A stretch of DNA of 64,000 nt from Chlamydomonas sphaeroides (taxonomy: Eukaryota > Chlorophyta > Chlorophyceae > Chlamydomonadales > Chlamydomonadaceae). Shown here piece by piece: positions 1 through 11,559 of the stretch. Every line of letters starts with the position of its first letter. Position 1 is the stretch's first letter. The DNA lies in contig BDDC01000016.1 in assembly GCA_001662425.1 (NCBI GenBank), positions 68,554 to 132,553 of the forward strand, written 5' to 3'. The notes beneath the pieces were generated by a model. It made no database searches. It was not told where the DNA came from and was given only the letters and a program-made list of their open reading frames with translations. A program made the translations under genes and the position numbers.

Positions 1-25
1 ACGGCAAGCGCCAAAACACATTCTA

Positions 26-120
26 AGGAATGTTGGACAAGGATTCTACTATGCTAGGATTGTAGAGCGCTATCGAGCTGTGGGGGGTAGGCCCAGGTGG
101 CATCCTTGTCCAACATTCCT
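26..120. repeat. Inverted repeat with 19-bp perfect arms
   Basis: Positions 26-44 (aggaatgttggacaaggat) are the exact reverse complement of 102-120, with a 57-base spacer. The rest of 1-334 shows no gene. It lies beyond the likely poly(A) site of the neighbouring insertase gene, so it is probably intergenic. It could be the two ends of a tiny MITE or a long hairpin; no target-site duplication is evident. Confidence 0.75.
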
Positions 121-334
121 GTAAACAGGTTTTGGGGGTTCAAAGCGGGCGCCTCTGGGAACACAGGCCTCACCGCCGAGTGGTACCCGCGTGGCCGGCC
201 GTGCTGCGCACCTTGTGTGCCGCTGCGCCCCTCCTCGGCAAGTTCGTGGCCAGGCATCCGTCTGCTGGCTGCATTTTCACATGAAAAACAGCGTGGAAGT
301 TACTGGAGGATAAGTGAGACAACCGCTTGCTGCC

Positions 335-339
335 TTACA
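335..339 (-). terminator. Candidate poly(A) signal of OXA1 gene
   Basis: TGTAA on the minus strand, 420 bases after the insertase stop codon. TGTAA is the usual chlorophyte polyadenylation signal. Three other genes here have the same motif 400-432 bases past their stop, which raises the credibility of this one. Confidence 0.45.
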
Positions 340-758
340 GCAGCTGAGTCCGGTCACCGCGCACATTCGTGCCCCTGCTTGAGCGCGCCCCACAGCCGCA
401 GCGGGAGCCACCGCGCATGCCGCACGCGCTGCGCCCAACCCCGCCAACCCCGGCGCCCTCCCATCAGCGCCGACTGCCTCGCAACTCCGCGCAGCTACCC
501 CCGGCAGGTTCCCGCACGCGCCCCCAGGGCCTTCGCACCTGCCTCCTCCCCTTCCTCCAGCCCAGCCGAACGCCACAGCCCTCACACGCGCCCGCCTCTG
601 GCTGTGGCCTTCCACCCAACGCCACGCACACCTCGCGCCAAGCTCGCGACAGCACCCAGCATCCCTACCCCTGCGCCCGGCAACCCCCTGGGCTCGCCCG
701 CCAGCCCCTGAGGCCCCCGTGCGCCGACTGCTGCATAGAGCACGACGTGACACCGCTC

Positions 759-3700
759 CTACCGCTTGAACTTGGGCTGGCTTAGCAGCGGAGTGTTGAC
801 GGTGGGGCCCGTGTCTGAGGACTTGACGGAGAAAGGCGACGGCGCGGCGGCCGCGGCGCCGCCAGCGGGCGCGGCGGCCGCGTTAGCCTCCGCCACCTGC
901 CGGTTCATCTCACGCAATGCCTTTGGGGGCGCGCAAGACAGCGGGGGGTGGGGGAAGTGGGTAGCAAGGTGGGGCCAGGCATGAACAGGGTGCGGCGCAG
1001 TACGGCAGATGGTGTGGTACGGCAAGTGCCGTACCTCCATGGTCGGCAGTCCCACGCGGCGCCGGAAGGCGTCCTGCCGCAGCACCAGTCCCTGGCCATG
1101 CATGCGGCGGTTACGGCGGTTAGGGCGGTTAGGGCGGGCGTTGCGGCGAAGGTGTGGCTCGCTCGCCGTGGCTCGTCAGCACCCAGGCGCTACCCGTGTC
1201 CCGTGCTGCTGCCGGCCCCACAGTCCCCAAGCTGTGCCTCGACTGTTGAATGCATGAGCAGCTGCCAAGCCCCAGCGCTACGGCATCCCATGGCCCCTCC
1301 CAGTATCCCGGAGCTGGGCTGCATGCGTGCGTGCAGATCCCTGGCCGCCCCGCCCTCCCCCCGCACCTGCACCACGCCGAAGGCCGTGTTGGACACCCAC
1401 AGCACCGCGGTACCGGCCGCGACGTAGTTGCCGGCGGGGATGAACATGAACGCGAAGAAGCGCAGCATCCACTTGAGGCCGCTGCGGAGGAACAGCAGGA
1501 GGGCCGCAGGAGGGCAGCACAAGGTGAGCCGCAGTATGGGCACACGTTCCTCCCCGCCCCGACAAGCGACACGGCCCTCGCCGCTGCCTCTGCCTTAGCC
1601 GTGGCACGTCAGCAAGCCGCGGATCCGCCCCGCGCCAGCCCCCATGTAGCGGCCAGGCCCAAGGGCCCAGCAAGTCAGCACTTCCTTTCGCATAACCGGT
1701 GCCTTCAGCTACGCAATACTGCAAGCCCGACATCGCTCACTTGGTGGCATTCTGGCGCTCCGTGGGCATCGGCCCGGTGTCACCCGCCAGGTTGATGCCG
1801 TACTCCACCATGGCCAGCGTCACCGCCGTACACATGAGCGGCAGGCCCCAGTACGGGTCGGGCGCGGTGAGGTCCAGGAACCAGGCGGCGCCGCCAGTCG
1901 TCAGGCTGGGCACCTGAGCGGGCGCAATGGGAGCATGCAAGACACGTGAACCGGTGGCCGCGCTCAAGTGAGGCCGGTGCGCCATGGCTTGGCACAATAT
2001 GCTGATGGCCATGCCAGTCCGTCAGCAAGAGCAGCTGGAGGCGCGCAGCAGGGCTTGCACGGCAGCGCCGACAAGCCTCACCACAGGCTCTTGACTTCAT
2101 GACTTCCCTGAAAACCCGCATCACCGCTGCCATTGGCCTCGTGCGCTCACCTTGGCGGCCATGAGCTTGCTGACGCCGTTGAAGATGGACAGGAAGATGA
2201 AGCCGTTGAGGATCATGACTCCCGGCACCACCAGCGCCGTCTTGACCGGGTCGCCGTGCTTGGCCACCTGAGGGGCGTGACAGCAGGCACGCAGCACGAG
2301 GCCCACGACGGTAGGCAGGGCGTAGCAACGCAGGAGCAGCAGGCGGGAGGAGCGCGGCTTGAGTCCACGCACGGGCTTCCGCCTGCGGCTGGGTAGGGCC
2401 CCTGCGGCTGGAATAGCGGCGCGGCGCGGCCGGGGTAGGAGGCCCAGGCCGGCGGCCGCTGGTGGCAGCGGAGCCGGCTGCGGGCAAGGCTGCCCGCGGC
2501 CTGGTGCCGAGCGCACACTCACCACGGCGTTGTACTCGGTGCGGAAGGCCCCGAAGAGCCGGTTGTGCTCCTCCTGCGACGCCTACGAAAAGAAAAGCGG
2601 GGCGGAGGGCGCGGCAGCGGCTTTACCCTGCATGTAACGGCCAGGAGCGACCAGAGGAAGTGGCGACGGGCCGCCACTCGGCCCTCCTAGCCTTCAGTCG
2701 GACCCAGCCCCTGGCCCTGGTCCGCCAACCCCGTGCGGCCGCCAGGCCCTGCCTCGTGCTGCTAGCCCTCCGTGCCTCCCATGCCACGCACCGCCTTCAT
2801 GGCCGCCTCCTGCAGCTTCTTGGCGTGCAGCAGGTTGTGGTTGAACAACTGATGCAGAGGACACAGGGGATGCACGGGGCAGGGTGACGACGGCTGACAG
2901 GTAGGAGTCCGAGGAGCTTCACGGGCGCAGCGCGGCCGGCAGCAGGCTGATGCCCCACTACGCGGCACGGGAAGCGCAGGGCGAGTGCGGAACCCAGGCC
3001 GCGCAGCCGCCGTCGTGTCGCCCCGGTCCTCCCGCCCTGGATCCACTGCGCCCTTCCACCCAACCCGGGGCGAGCAACGCAGCCGTCGCACCATCATCTT
3101 TGCAGAGCCCTTTTGCGCCATGACCATGAGCGGAAAGGTCAGGATGCGGAGCGAGATGTTGAAGGCGGCGATGGACAGCCACCTGGACTCAGGCAGGGCC
3201 CGTGGCGCGGGGCGGGAATTGGGTTTGTGGTGTGTTCACTTGGTCGTCTGGAGAGGCACGAAACGCACCGCAGCCCTCGGCATCGCGCACAGCGGGTCAC
3301 CCGGGCCAAGTACCACCAGGCGGGGGCAAGGGTGTCTGGCGTTGGGAGGTGCGCCGGGTCAGCGCAGCGCAGCCGCGCAGCAGCCGCTGGACCAGCCATG
3401 ACCCGGAATAACGCAGCTAGGTACGCCACGGCGTCCGTCGCTGCTTGGGGCTGCGGCGGCGGCGTGCTGGCCACGCACCAGGGAAGGCCCGTCGTGTCGT
3501 GTGCCATCTGCAAGCCGCTGATAAACCACGACGCCGAGAAGAAGGTGTCCGCCTTGGCTGCCATCAGCGACGCGCGTTCGAGCGCGTCACATGCCTGGTG
3601 GATTGCTGACACGACTTCCAGCGCGTCCGGGACAGACTCGGGTAGCGGGAAGAACTCCGCGGCGGTCGGCATGTCATCGACCCCGGAGACGCTACCAGCG

Positions 3701-4014
3701 GGCGCCGACGTGGACACGTCGGGTTGCGCACCGTCCGGGGTAGATACGTCCAGAGGCGGCGCCTGGGCGGGGGCTGCCTTCTTGGCACCCCAGAAGGACA
3801 GGTGGCGCACGCTGCCGTGATGGCCCCAGGATGTTTGGGCGTGAGACTGCCAGGAGCTGCCTCCGCGCTGGTTGTCCTGTTGCAGCTGTTGGAGTAGAGA
3901 ACTACCACCGATTAAGCATGCTGGCAGCAGGCCGCTCGCCGAAGGCGATGACTCCGCCGCTGATTGAAGCAGCACCGACGCGCCGCGCTGGAGCGCGCGC
4001 AATCGTTGCGCCAT
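759..4014 (-). CDS. OXA1: OXA1/YidC-family mitochondrial membrane insertase
   Basis: Inserts mitochondrially and nuclear-encoded proteins into the inner membrane. Nine exons join in phase with GT-AG borders: 4014-3479, 3182-3092, 2848-2792, 2582-2523, 2267-2151, 1913-1741, 1481-1367, 1091-1035 and 920-759, giving about 455 residues. The N-terminus is basic and hydroxylated like a presequence, with a HLSFWG motif near residue 71. The family signature starts at TTGLPWWLSIAAFN (about 173-186), followed by TM1 (LRILTFPLMVMAQK), TM2 in exon 5 (VVPGVMILNGFIFLS), TM3 in exon 6 (PYWGLPLMCTAVTLAM) and TM4-5 in exon 7. Between TM1 and TM2 lies a charged matrix loop (LFNHNLLHAKKLQEA, then ASQEEHNRLFGAFR). 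The tail after TM5 is short and Ala-rich, ending LLSQPKFKR. OXA2/COX18 is the alternative, but the long loop and tail fit OXA1 better. Confidence 0.9.
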
Positions 4015-4127
4015 AGTATTTGGTGATTATCGCACTGCTATGGCTGTCGGGCTGCTCGCGCCCGCGCGACGTGTCGACGACCTGAACTCCGTGATGGTTG
4101 GCCGTCGAGCGCGCAGAGTCGCGGCGA

Positions 4128-4137
4128 TCTATATAGC
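4128..4137 (-). promoter_or_regulatory. TATA-like element upstream of OXA1
   Basis: Minus-strand TATATAG, about 115 bases before the insertase ATG. The 332-base stretch 4015-4346 holds this element plus the 3' end of the MORN-repeat gene; nothing else is evident. Functional status is inferred only from position and AT content in a GC-rich setting. Confidence 0.4.
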
Positions 4138-4346
4138 GATATTGCACGCACCGGTCGCGCGCTTTAATGTGCAGAAGTGTTTGGTACCGACGGCTGCGTG
4201 TCATACCCTTCCCCTGAAACTTCCCCCGACAACGCTTTCACATGTCCCAACCAACTATCCTGTTGCAGCGCGACACGCGCTCTTCTGCCCATGCAATACT
4301 AGCGAAGCGCTAACCATCCCACACCTGAACCTCCATGCCAACCTCA

Positions 4347-7300
4347 CTACGGCTCCTGCTGCATCGGCAGCGGCGACGACATGGACGGCACCGGCTGCGA
4401 CGCCAGCAACGGCGCGAACGTGGCCTCCAGCGCCTCCGCAGCCACGGGCTCGGCCGTCACCGCGTCTCCCGCTGCAACCTCCCCAACCCCCGCCGCCAAC
4501 GTCAGGCTCATACCCGGCGACCCTAGCCGCGAAGAGGCGCCGCTCTCGCTGTGCCCGCCGCCGCCCCGCTTGGGGCTGCCAGGCGCGCTGCGGCCGCCAT
4601 GCGTCGGCGGCCGCACGCCCAGCACGGCGGCCAGGCGGTCGCTGAGCCAGGCGTCGCCGTCGGTCCAGTCGCAGGCGATGCGCAGCACGGCGTCCTTGAA
4701 CTCGGCCCACGTGAGCGGCGTGTCCATGGAGAAGAGCAGCTCCTGCGGGCCATGGCGCCGCGGATCATGACTCAAGTTCACGCGCATCACGTGCAATGAC
4801 ATGGAACCACAACTATCCCAAAAGCGAGAGACTGTGTGCTTATGTGGCTTTGTCAGCAGCGACATGGCGTTGTGACCAGGTTCGCAGGTGCAGGGAGAGG
4901 CCAGGGAAAGGGAGTAAGCGCGCGCCAGGCCCGCCAGCGCCCCCACGCACGGAGGTGCCGCACCTGCTCGTCGTCTGACGTCAGCGTGGCGGAGCGGTAC
5001 GGCGCCTCGCGCTCGTCAAACGTGTCGATGGTCATGCTGCGGCAGGGGGCACACGCACGCGCGTGGTTGGATGGACGCGCAGGACCCAGGCCGCGGTGCA
5101 GGGCACCCGGTCCCTGAGACCCAACCCCTACGCCACCCCACATCATGCACGCGCCGCGTTGCAGCGTCTTAGGAAAGCCACCGCAGCTTCGCGGCTGGGG
5201 CCTCACCGCTGCACGGGCCCGTAGGCGTTGCGTGTGGCGTAGTTCCACAGCAGCGCCAGCAGCGCCTGCTTGAAGCTCAGCGGCGCCGCCAGCGCGCCGC
5301 CGCGGGCCGCGCGGGCCTCCAGCTCCGCCGCCAGCGCGCGCGCCGGCGCCGTGAGGCCGTGCACGGGGTCGGCCACGCCGCCGGCGGCGGCGGCGGCGCC
5401 GCCGCGCGCCTGGGGCGCCGCAGCCAGCTCCGCCAGCTGCTCCTTTGTCAGCGGCGCTGGGGCGCCGGCCGCGCTCAGGAAGGCCTGCAGGCGCGTCGCA
5501 CGTAACACCACCGCCTCACAACAGCTCCTCGCCGGCAGCAGCGGCCAGCGTGGCACGCCCCAGCGGTCGCACGACAACCTTCGTGCCGCGCCCACCGCAG
5601 CTTCCCAGCTCGTGGGGTCTCAGCCCTATCCACAACCAGTACGGCGCGACCCGGGCGACCCCCACGCGCCCGGCACCCTCCCCCTGCCTGCCCAGCCCTC
5701 ACGGTTCCCTCATGCGCGCCAAGCTGGTTGTGGCGGTGCCCACGCACGTGCACCCCTTCCCCTGCACCCACCTCCGCCATGGCGAAGCGCACGCCCTCCA
5801 TGGCCGACACCGCCGCCTCCACGCTGGTGTTGGGCGGCAGCACGGGCGTGGGCGCGGGCGGCGACGGCGGCGTGGCCTTGGCCTTGTTGACCAGGTGCAG
5901 CAGGTGCAGCGTCAGGGCCTGACAGCGGGGATAGATGATGGGGAGTATGGTGAGGATGGGTAGGAAGCGGAGGGCGGGTTGGGGCGCGGGCGGTGGTTCG
6001 CAGCTAGCGGGCCGTTGCCGTGCAGGCACGCAGCAGAGGACCGCGAAGCGTGCACAGAAGAGACCGGCCAGTGGCCGGGCGGCGCTGCGGGCACCGCAGG
6101 GCCTCCCGACGCCCCTGCGCTCCCGCACGAGCCGCCGCTTTTGGCACACGCGTTCTCTGCCCCCTGGAAGGACAACCCCTCATTGCACACCCGTCCCCAT
6201 CCCCGCGCCCCTCACCATCCACAACTCCAGCCTCCCCCACAACCCCACCTGGTGCAGGCGGCGCTCCAGGGACGGCAGGTGCGCCAGCCGCGCCGCCGCG
6301 ATGCGCACGAGCGCCTCGCTGAAGGCCCGGAACGTGAGCTCGCCCACGGGGCAGTGCGCGCCGCCGGGCGTGGCCTCGCCCGCCAGGTGCTCCCAGAAGC
6401 GGCGCTGCTCGGGGGTCAGGTAGTCCAGGCTGGTGGGGGCCTCCTGCGGGGCCGGGCGAGGGAGGCGTGGGCGGGCGGGCAGGAGTATGAGGGCTGTGGG
6501 CTGTTACGGGATGTTGCTGGGTCCTCCGGGGGAAGAGATGGAGGATGGTGGCTGGGCGATCGGCTGCCCCACCAGCGGACATATCGGTGGGCGCGAGGGG
6601 CTAGGCTGGGGCTAGACTGGGGCGTCGGGATTTCCGGATGCGCGCCGCCTGCACAGCAGCGTGCGGCCTGCCTGCCCCACCTTTTTCCTGAAGTCCCTCA
6701 GCCCCTGCGGCTGCATCCGTGATGTGGCGAGGATGTCGTCCACCACCGCCAGCGACAGCTGCGGTGACAGCAGGCGGCAGTCGTTGACCATGTCCCACAC
6801 CTGGGGAAGGAGGAGAGGTGAAGTGAAGGCGAGCGCGGCAGGGGATTGGGGAGGAGCCGAGACAGGGGTCTGTGCTGGACCGCCTGTCGGTCCGGCGGCG
6901 TGGCACGCCGCCGTGACTCAGTTGCGTGTGTGAGCGCATGGTGACGCTGCCGCCAACCCCTGCGACCGCATGCAGCGGTCTGCGCACCTGCGCCGCCAGC
7001 AGCGAGAAGTTGAGGCGCGGCATCTTGGACGGCAGCTGGTGGGACGGCCGCTTGCTGCGGGAGCAGGGCGTACGGACAGGGGCAGGGGCTCGCGGCGGCA
7101 CTCGGCACGGCCGCACCGCGTAGCCCGGCCCCGCCCGGGACGGGCGCACGGCTCTTCCCCTCCGCCCTCAGCAACAAGCGCAGCTGTGCCGCAGCTGGAG
7201 CGCACAGTCCGAAGTGCGCCAGCTGCTGCTCAGCATCTCAACCCGAGTGCTGTGCGCCGCAAAACCACCACAACACCCACACCAACCGCCAGCACGCAGC

Positions 7301-10227
7301 CGTGCCTGCCGGCAGCTCCCCCTGCATCGCCTCCGCCAGCTCACCAGTACTTGTCGTACAGCATGCGCAGCTCGGTGTTGTAGCACAGCAGCAGGTTGGC
7401 TATGGCGCGGCGGCTGGCGGCCGGGTTCTCCTCCTCGTCCACCAGATCGTCGATCTGGCGGGGGTGGCGTAGCGGCAAGGCATGCACCATGGGTAAGCGT
7501 AACAGAACATGGGCGCCGGAGCCGGCACCAGTGCCATGGCACGCCACGCACCGCCGGGTGCCAGGAACGTTTACTAGTGTCGCATGCCCCGGTGTTGGCG
7601 CTTGCACGCCGGACCATGGTTCAGGCACGTCACGGCCCCTCGAGGCCTAGGCGTGGCGGGCTGGGCAAGGTACGGCTACGGCTGGCGCCGGCGGCAGGCG
7701 GCCAGCAGGGTCGCAGCGGCCGCACCGAGGCGTGGCGAGTGCTGATGATGCGCACGGCCCCCACGCCCCCACCTGCAGGATCATGCCGGCGCTGGTGGGC
7801 GCAAAGACCTCGCCGGGCGCCAGGATGGGCCGGTCTTGCGAGAAGCTGCCGCACCACACCTGCACGCAGGGCACAAACAGCGGCACAACATCGTGGCACC
7901 AGCGGGCGTGCACCTGCACAGTTCGCACCGCCCTCCGCTGCACGTCGCAGCTCGCTCACATCCCCCTGCCCGCGCCCTGCCGTGCCCCCAGCCCGCCGCC
8001 AAGCCCGTTCCCTCACACCACCGCCTCCCTCCATTCCGCGTGCGCCACCCTCCCCCTCTAGTGCCCACCACGCCCTCCGCCCCGCCCCTCTCAGCCTGAC
8101 GCCAGCGCCACCCCACCTCGCCGTTCTCGAACACGTAGCAGCCCTGGCCGTGCTTCTGGTCGCCCAGCCAGTAGCCCTCGTAGCGAGCCCCAGTGGCGTA
8201 GTACAGCACGCCGTAGCCGTGCCGCCGCCCGTTCTTGAAGTGCCCGTAGTACCTGGGCACCAGGGTGGGTGTGCGGTGTTGGGATGGTGAGATGCTGGGT
8301 GGGGGAGGTGGCAGGGGTGCCGCGAGCCCACAGGTGCAGGCCGGCAGCGCGTGCGCGCTGCGCGACCGCGCGGGGGCCCGCACGACGGGGCGCGCTCGCG
8401 GCCTCTGGGGCCCTGCCGTGAGCCGTGAACCCTGCCCTCTCGGCTGCCTTTCCCGGCCCGCACCGTCCGCGCTCAGTCACCAGCCTGAGGGGAGGGTGAG
8501 TGAGCCACCTGCCAGCCTCTGCGCCGGCCCCCAACGCAACCACGGTTGCATGCGCATGGTGCCCTCGCCCCACAAACACCGGGGCGTGTTGTGCCGCGTG
8601 TGGGGCTCTTCTCTACTTGACACTTGAACACACCTCCGCCCCACCGCGGCCCACCTGTTGTGCATGAGAAGCTGTGCGTGCGTGGGCGGCCCGTTCTCGC
8701 CCTGCTCCGCGAACCACACGTGCAGCCCCGCGCCGTGAGGCACGTTGTTGTCCCACTCGCCGCTGTACTGCTGCCGCACGCCCGACCAGCGCATGGTGCC
8801 CAGACCCTTCTTGCTGTCCGTCTCCCACTGCCCGTCGTACAGGTCCCCGTTGTCGTACTTCATCACACCCGAGCCGTGCTTGGTGTCGTCCTGCCAGGAG
8901 CCTGGAGCATGGGCGAGGGTGCGGCAGAGACGGCAGGGAGGAGGCAGGGAGGTTGGAATGCAGGGGTGAGTTTGCGGGCAATGCTGGGGTAAAGAGGGGC
9001 ACGGGCAGCGGAAGGCATGGAGAGACAGCCCCATGCCAGGAGCACTCCCCGCCGCCCTCGCTTTCCCTGTCAATCCAGGGCCCCCATCGTGGCAGCCAGC
9101 GTGCGCGGCGCTCGCCTACGCCCTCAGCCCTGTGCCGGTCCAACGGCCCCCCAAGCTGCAGCAGTTCACCTATCCTCTTGCTGCACGGCGGCCGCGCCCA
9201 AGCCTCCCCACCTCCACTCTCAGTGGATCTCTTTTATCGGAACCACCCAACGCCCACAGCCCTGCCCGCTCCCATCGTGCCCGCACCCTCCCCCACCGCA
9301 GCTGGCACGCCGGTTGGCTTGGTGCTGCGCCAAGGCCAAGATCCTGCCCCAATTCCTCTACTCCCATCTAACGCTGCCCCTCCCTCCTCGCCACCTCCGT
9401 TCCTTCCCCTCCGCTGCCCTCACCCTTGTAGTAGCTGCTGCGCTGGGCGTTGAGGTGCAGCACGCCCTGCCCGTGCCGCATGCCGTCGCGCCACTCGCCG
9501 TCGTACACGGCCTCCGAGCGCGTGAACGACAGCTTGCCGGAGCCCTGCCGCCGGCCCGCCACCACACTGCCCTCGTACATGGCGCCCGACGGCCAGGTGT
9601 AGGTCTGGGGGGGAGGCGGAGCCGGAGCCGGAGGGGGAGCGAGCTCGGAAGGGCGTACTTGGGAACCGGGCAGGCGGTTGAGGAGCCGGCAGATCTGGGC
9701 AAGGGCGCGGACGGCTTCGGCGGGACGCCGGCCGTGGACTCGCGCGAAGCCGCGCGACGCTCGGCAGCGCTCGTCTGCGCTGCTCCGATCGGCCGCAGCC
9801 GCAGCCGCTGCCGCTGCCGCTGCCCTGCCGGGGCAGTAGCTGCGCGCCCACCCTTCGGCCCCTCTCTCCCTGCGTGCTCACCCCTCGCCCCGTGAGCTGG
9901 TTGTTGCTAAAGTCGCCCTCGTAGGTAATGCCGTCGGGGAAGACGAACTTGCCGCTGCCGTGCATGCGGCCCGACTGCCAGCTGCCCTCATACGAAGAGC
10001 CGCTCTTAAACGTGGCGCGGCCCTGGCCGTGCCACCGCCCCTTGGCGTCTACTGACCCCACATAGGAGGTTGACACCATCTGCCGCGCGTGGGGGGCAGA
10101 GGGTTGTGGGCGGGCGAGGCGGGAGGGTGCGTGGGTAACGTTGTGCCGACCGTGTTTCGCCCTTGGGGACGCTGGCGTATTGGGACGCCCCGCCCGAACA
10201 ACGCACCGGCTCCAGCTCGGGCTCCAT
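4347..10227 (-). CDS. MORN-repeat protein, RSPH10B-like (radial spoke/axoneme)
   Basis: Fourteen exons: 10227-10207, 10079-9882, 9604-9424, 8901-8655, 8252-8117, 7859-7773, 7454-7345, 7054-6988, 6800-6681, 6443-6249, 5918-5772, 5484-5207, 5036-4964 and about 4847-4347, giving about 786 residues. Ten MORN repeats fill residues ~12-258, for example YEGSWQSGRMHGSGKFVF, YDGEWRDGMRHGQGVLHL and YEGYWLGDQKHGQGCYVF. The helical C-terminal two-thirds has acidic and basic patches (LVDEEENPAASRRAIANLLL) and Ala/Pro-rich linkers. Length and architecture match RSPH10B, an axonemal protein; Chlamydomonas RSP10 is a much shorter relative. The first exon (MEPELEP) is tiny and the second also opens with ATG, so the start could be 10079. 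The last acceptor (about 4848) is uncertain. MORN proteins outside cilia are possible alternatives. Confidence 0.82.
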
Positions 10228-10678
10228 AGCGCCTGCGTAGAGCGGCGCCAGCACCGCTAGTCCGCTTGCAGCGGCGGTCTAGTCCAGCGGCATGGGCGCG
10301 TCACAACATGCAGAAGCGCTGTCGGGCGCTGCACCTCAGTTTGTTCCTTGTGTTTCTATTGCTTTGGTGGGAATGCAAATGTCTGCGTTCTTTCTACAGC
10401 AAAAGCTCGGCAATCCCTTCGAGTAGTCAGCGAGTGTCCGTAACTCGTTATCGGTGGTTCTGAGGATATGCAGTTGAGGCTGATGTGGCTGTGCTTCTGG
10501 TTGCGCGCTGCGAACTGGCAATGTCGGTCTGCATGGGGAAATGCAAAAACCGACGCTTGCTCGTGAGGGCAGCAATACTTGCAACGCCAAGTGTAAGCGG
10601 CTCAAAGACCTTCCCGATACACGTAGCGCATCTACTTTCACAGTTTCCGAGCTCCTCGGCCGCCGCCGACACTGCACC
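10228..10678. promoter_or_regulatory. Divergent promoter region, MORN gene / NHP2
   Basis: About 450 bases separate the start codons of the minus-strand MORN gene and the plus-strand NHP2 gene. No third gene is visible, so both promoters and 5' UTRs must lie here. No TATA box stands out. This is inference from gene orientation only. Confidence 0.5.
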
Positions 10679-11559
10679 ATGGGCAAGTCCACCAAGACGG
10701 TCGATACAGACGCCGGAGAGGCAGGGGGGGACTATGAGAGCAAGAAGAAGTTCTGCTCCGTTATAGCTAAGCCGCTGGCGGAGGAGAAGCTCTGCAAGAA
10801 GGTCTACAAACTCTGCAAGAAGGCCTCCAAGCGGAAGCAAATCCGGCGAGGCGTGAAGGAGGTCGTTAAGGCGCTGCGGAAGAACACGAAAGGGTAGGTG
10901 CAGCGCACAGCCCGCCGCCTGCATCAGCGAAGGAGTCGGCGGCAGCGGCCGTGGTGCTCGCTTGGGAAGTGCTCGAGCCTTGCATACACACAACGAGACT
11001 CACCAAACGCGGCCACATGCGCAGGCTATGCATCCTGGCGGGGGACATCTCCCCTATCGACGTGCTGACGCACATCCCCATCGTCTGCGAGGACCACAAG
11101 GTGCACTACATCTATGTCCCTTCCAAGGAGGTGCGTTTGTGTTAGTTATGGCGAAAGGTACTGGACCTCGACGGCAGGGGCCTGCGAACGGCGGGGCGGG
11201 CCGCAGCGGCGCACGCGGGTCCAGTCGACTGGGTCCCCTCCGATGCTTCCCTTCATGTATGCGCCCCTTCAAGGCGCGCGCGAGGAAGCGGGCCCGGGGT
11301 GGCGTGTCTGTACCTGCCGTGTAGCGCCTACAGAGTGACCTGAACGCGCTACTTACGTCCGCTCTGCCGCGTGGCCCCGCGCCTCGTCCCTGCACAGGAC
11401 CTCGGCGCCGCGGCCCTCAGCAAGCGGCCAACGTCCTGCCTGCTCGTGCTCCCTAAGCCGATCAAGGGCGGTGACAGCGACGATGCGGAGGCCAAGGAGT
11501 TTGCCGAGGCGTACGCGGAGGTGGAGAAGAAGCTCAAGTCGGCGCAGCTGGAGTTCTAA
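10679..11559 (+). CDS. NHP2: H/ACA ribonucleoprotein subunit NHP2 (L7Ae/L30e family)
   Basis: Core protein of box H/ACA snoRNPs, which guide rRNA pseudouridylation in the nucleolus. Three exons (10679-10893, 11025-11130, 11398-11559) join in phase to 160 residues, close to human NHP2 (153). The RNA-binding kink-turn fold is evident: a lysine-rich helix (KLCKKASKRKQIRRGVKEV), then LCILAGDISPIDVLTHIPI, CEDHKVHYIYVPSKE and DLGAAALSKRPTSCLLV, the last typical of NHP2/SNU13 proteins. The N-terminal acidic extension and the absence of ribosomal L7a flanks favour NHP2 over SNU13 (about 128 residues). The ATG at 10679 has a good context (accATGg) and is the first Met in frame. Confidence 0.92.

Noticed and set aside
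97..785. Overlapping open frames at the left edge, both strands
   Set aside because: Pro/Arg/Ser-rich translations typical of GC-rich non-coding DNA, no splice logic, overlapping the insertase 3' UTR.
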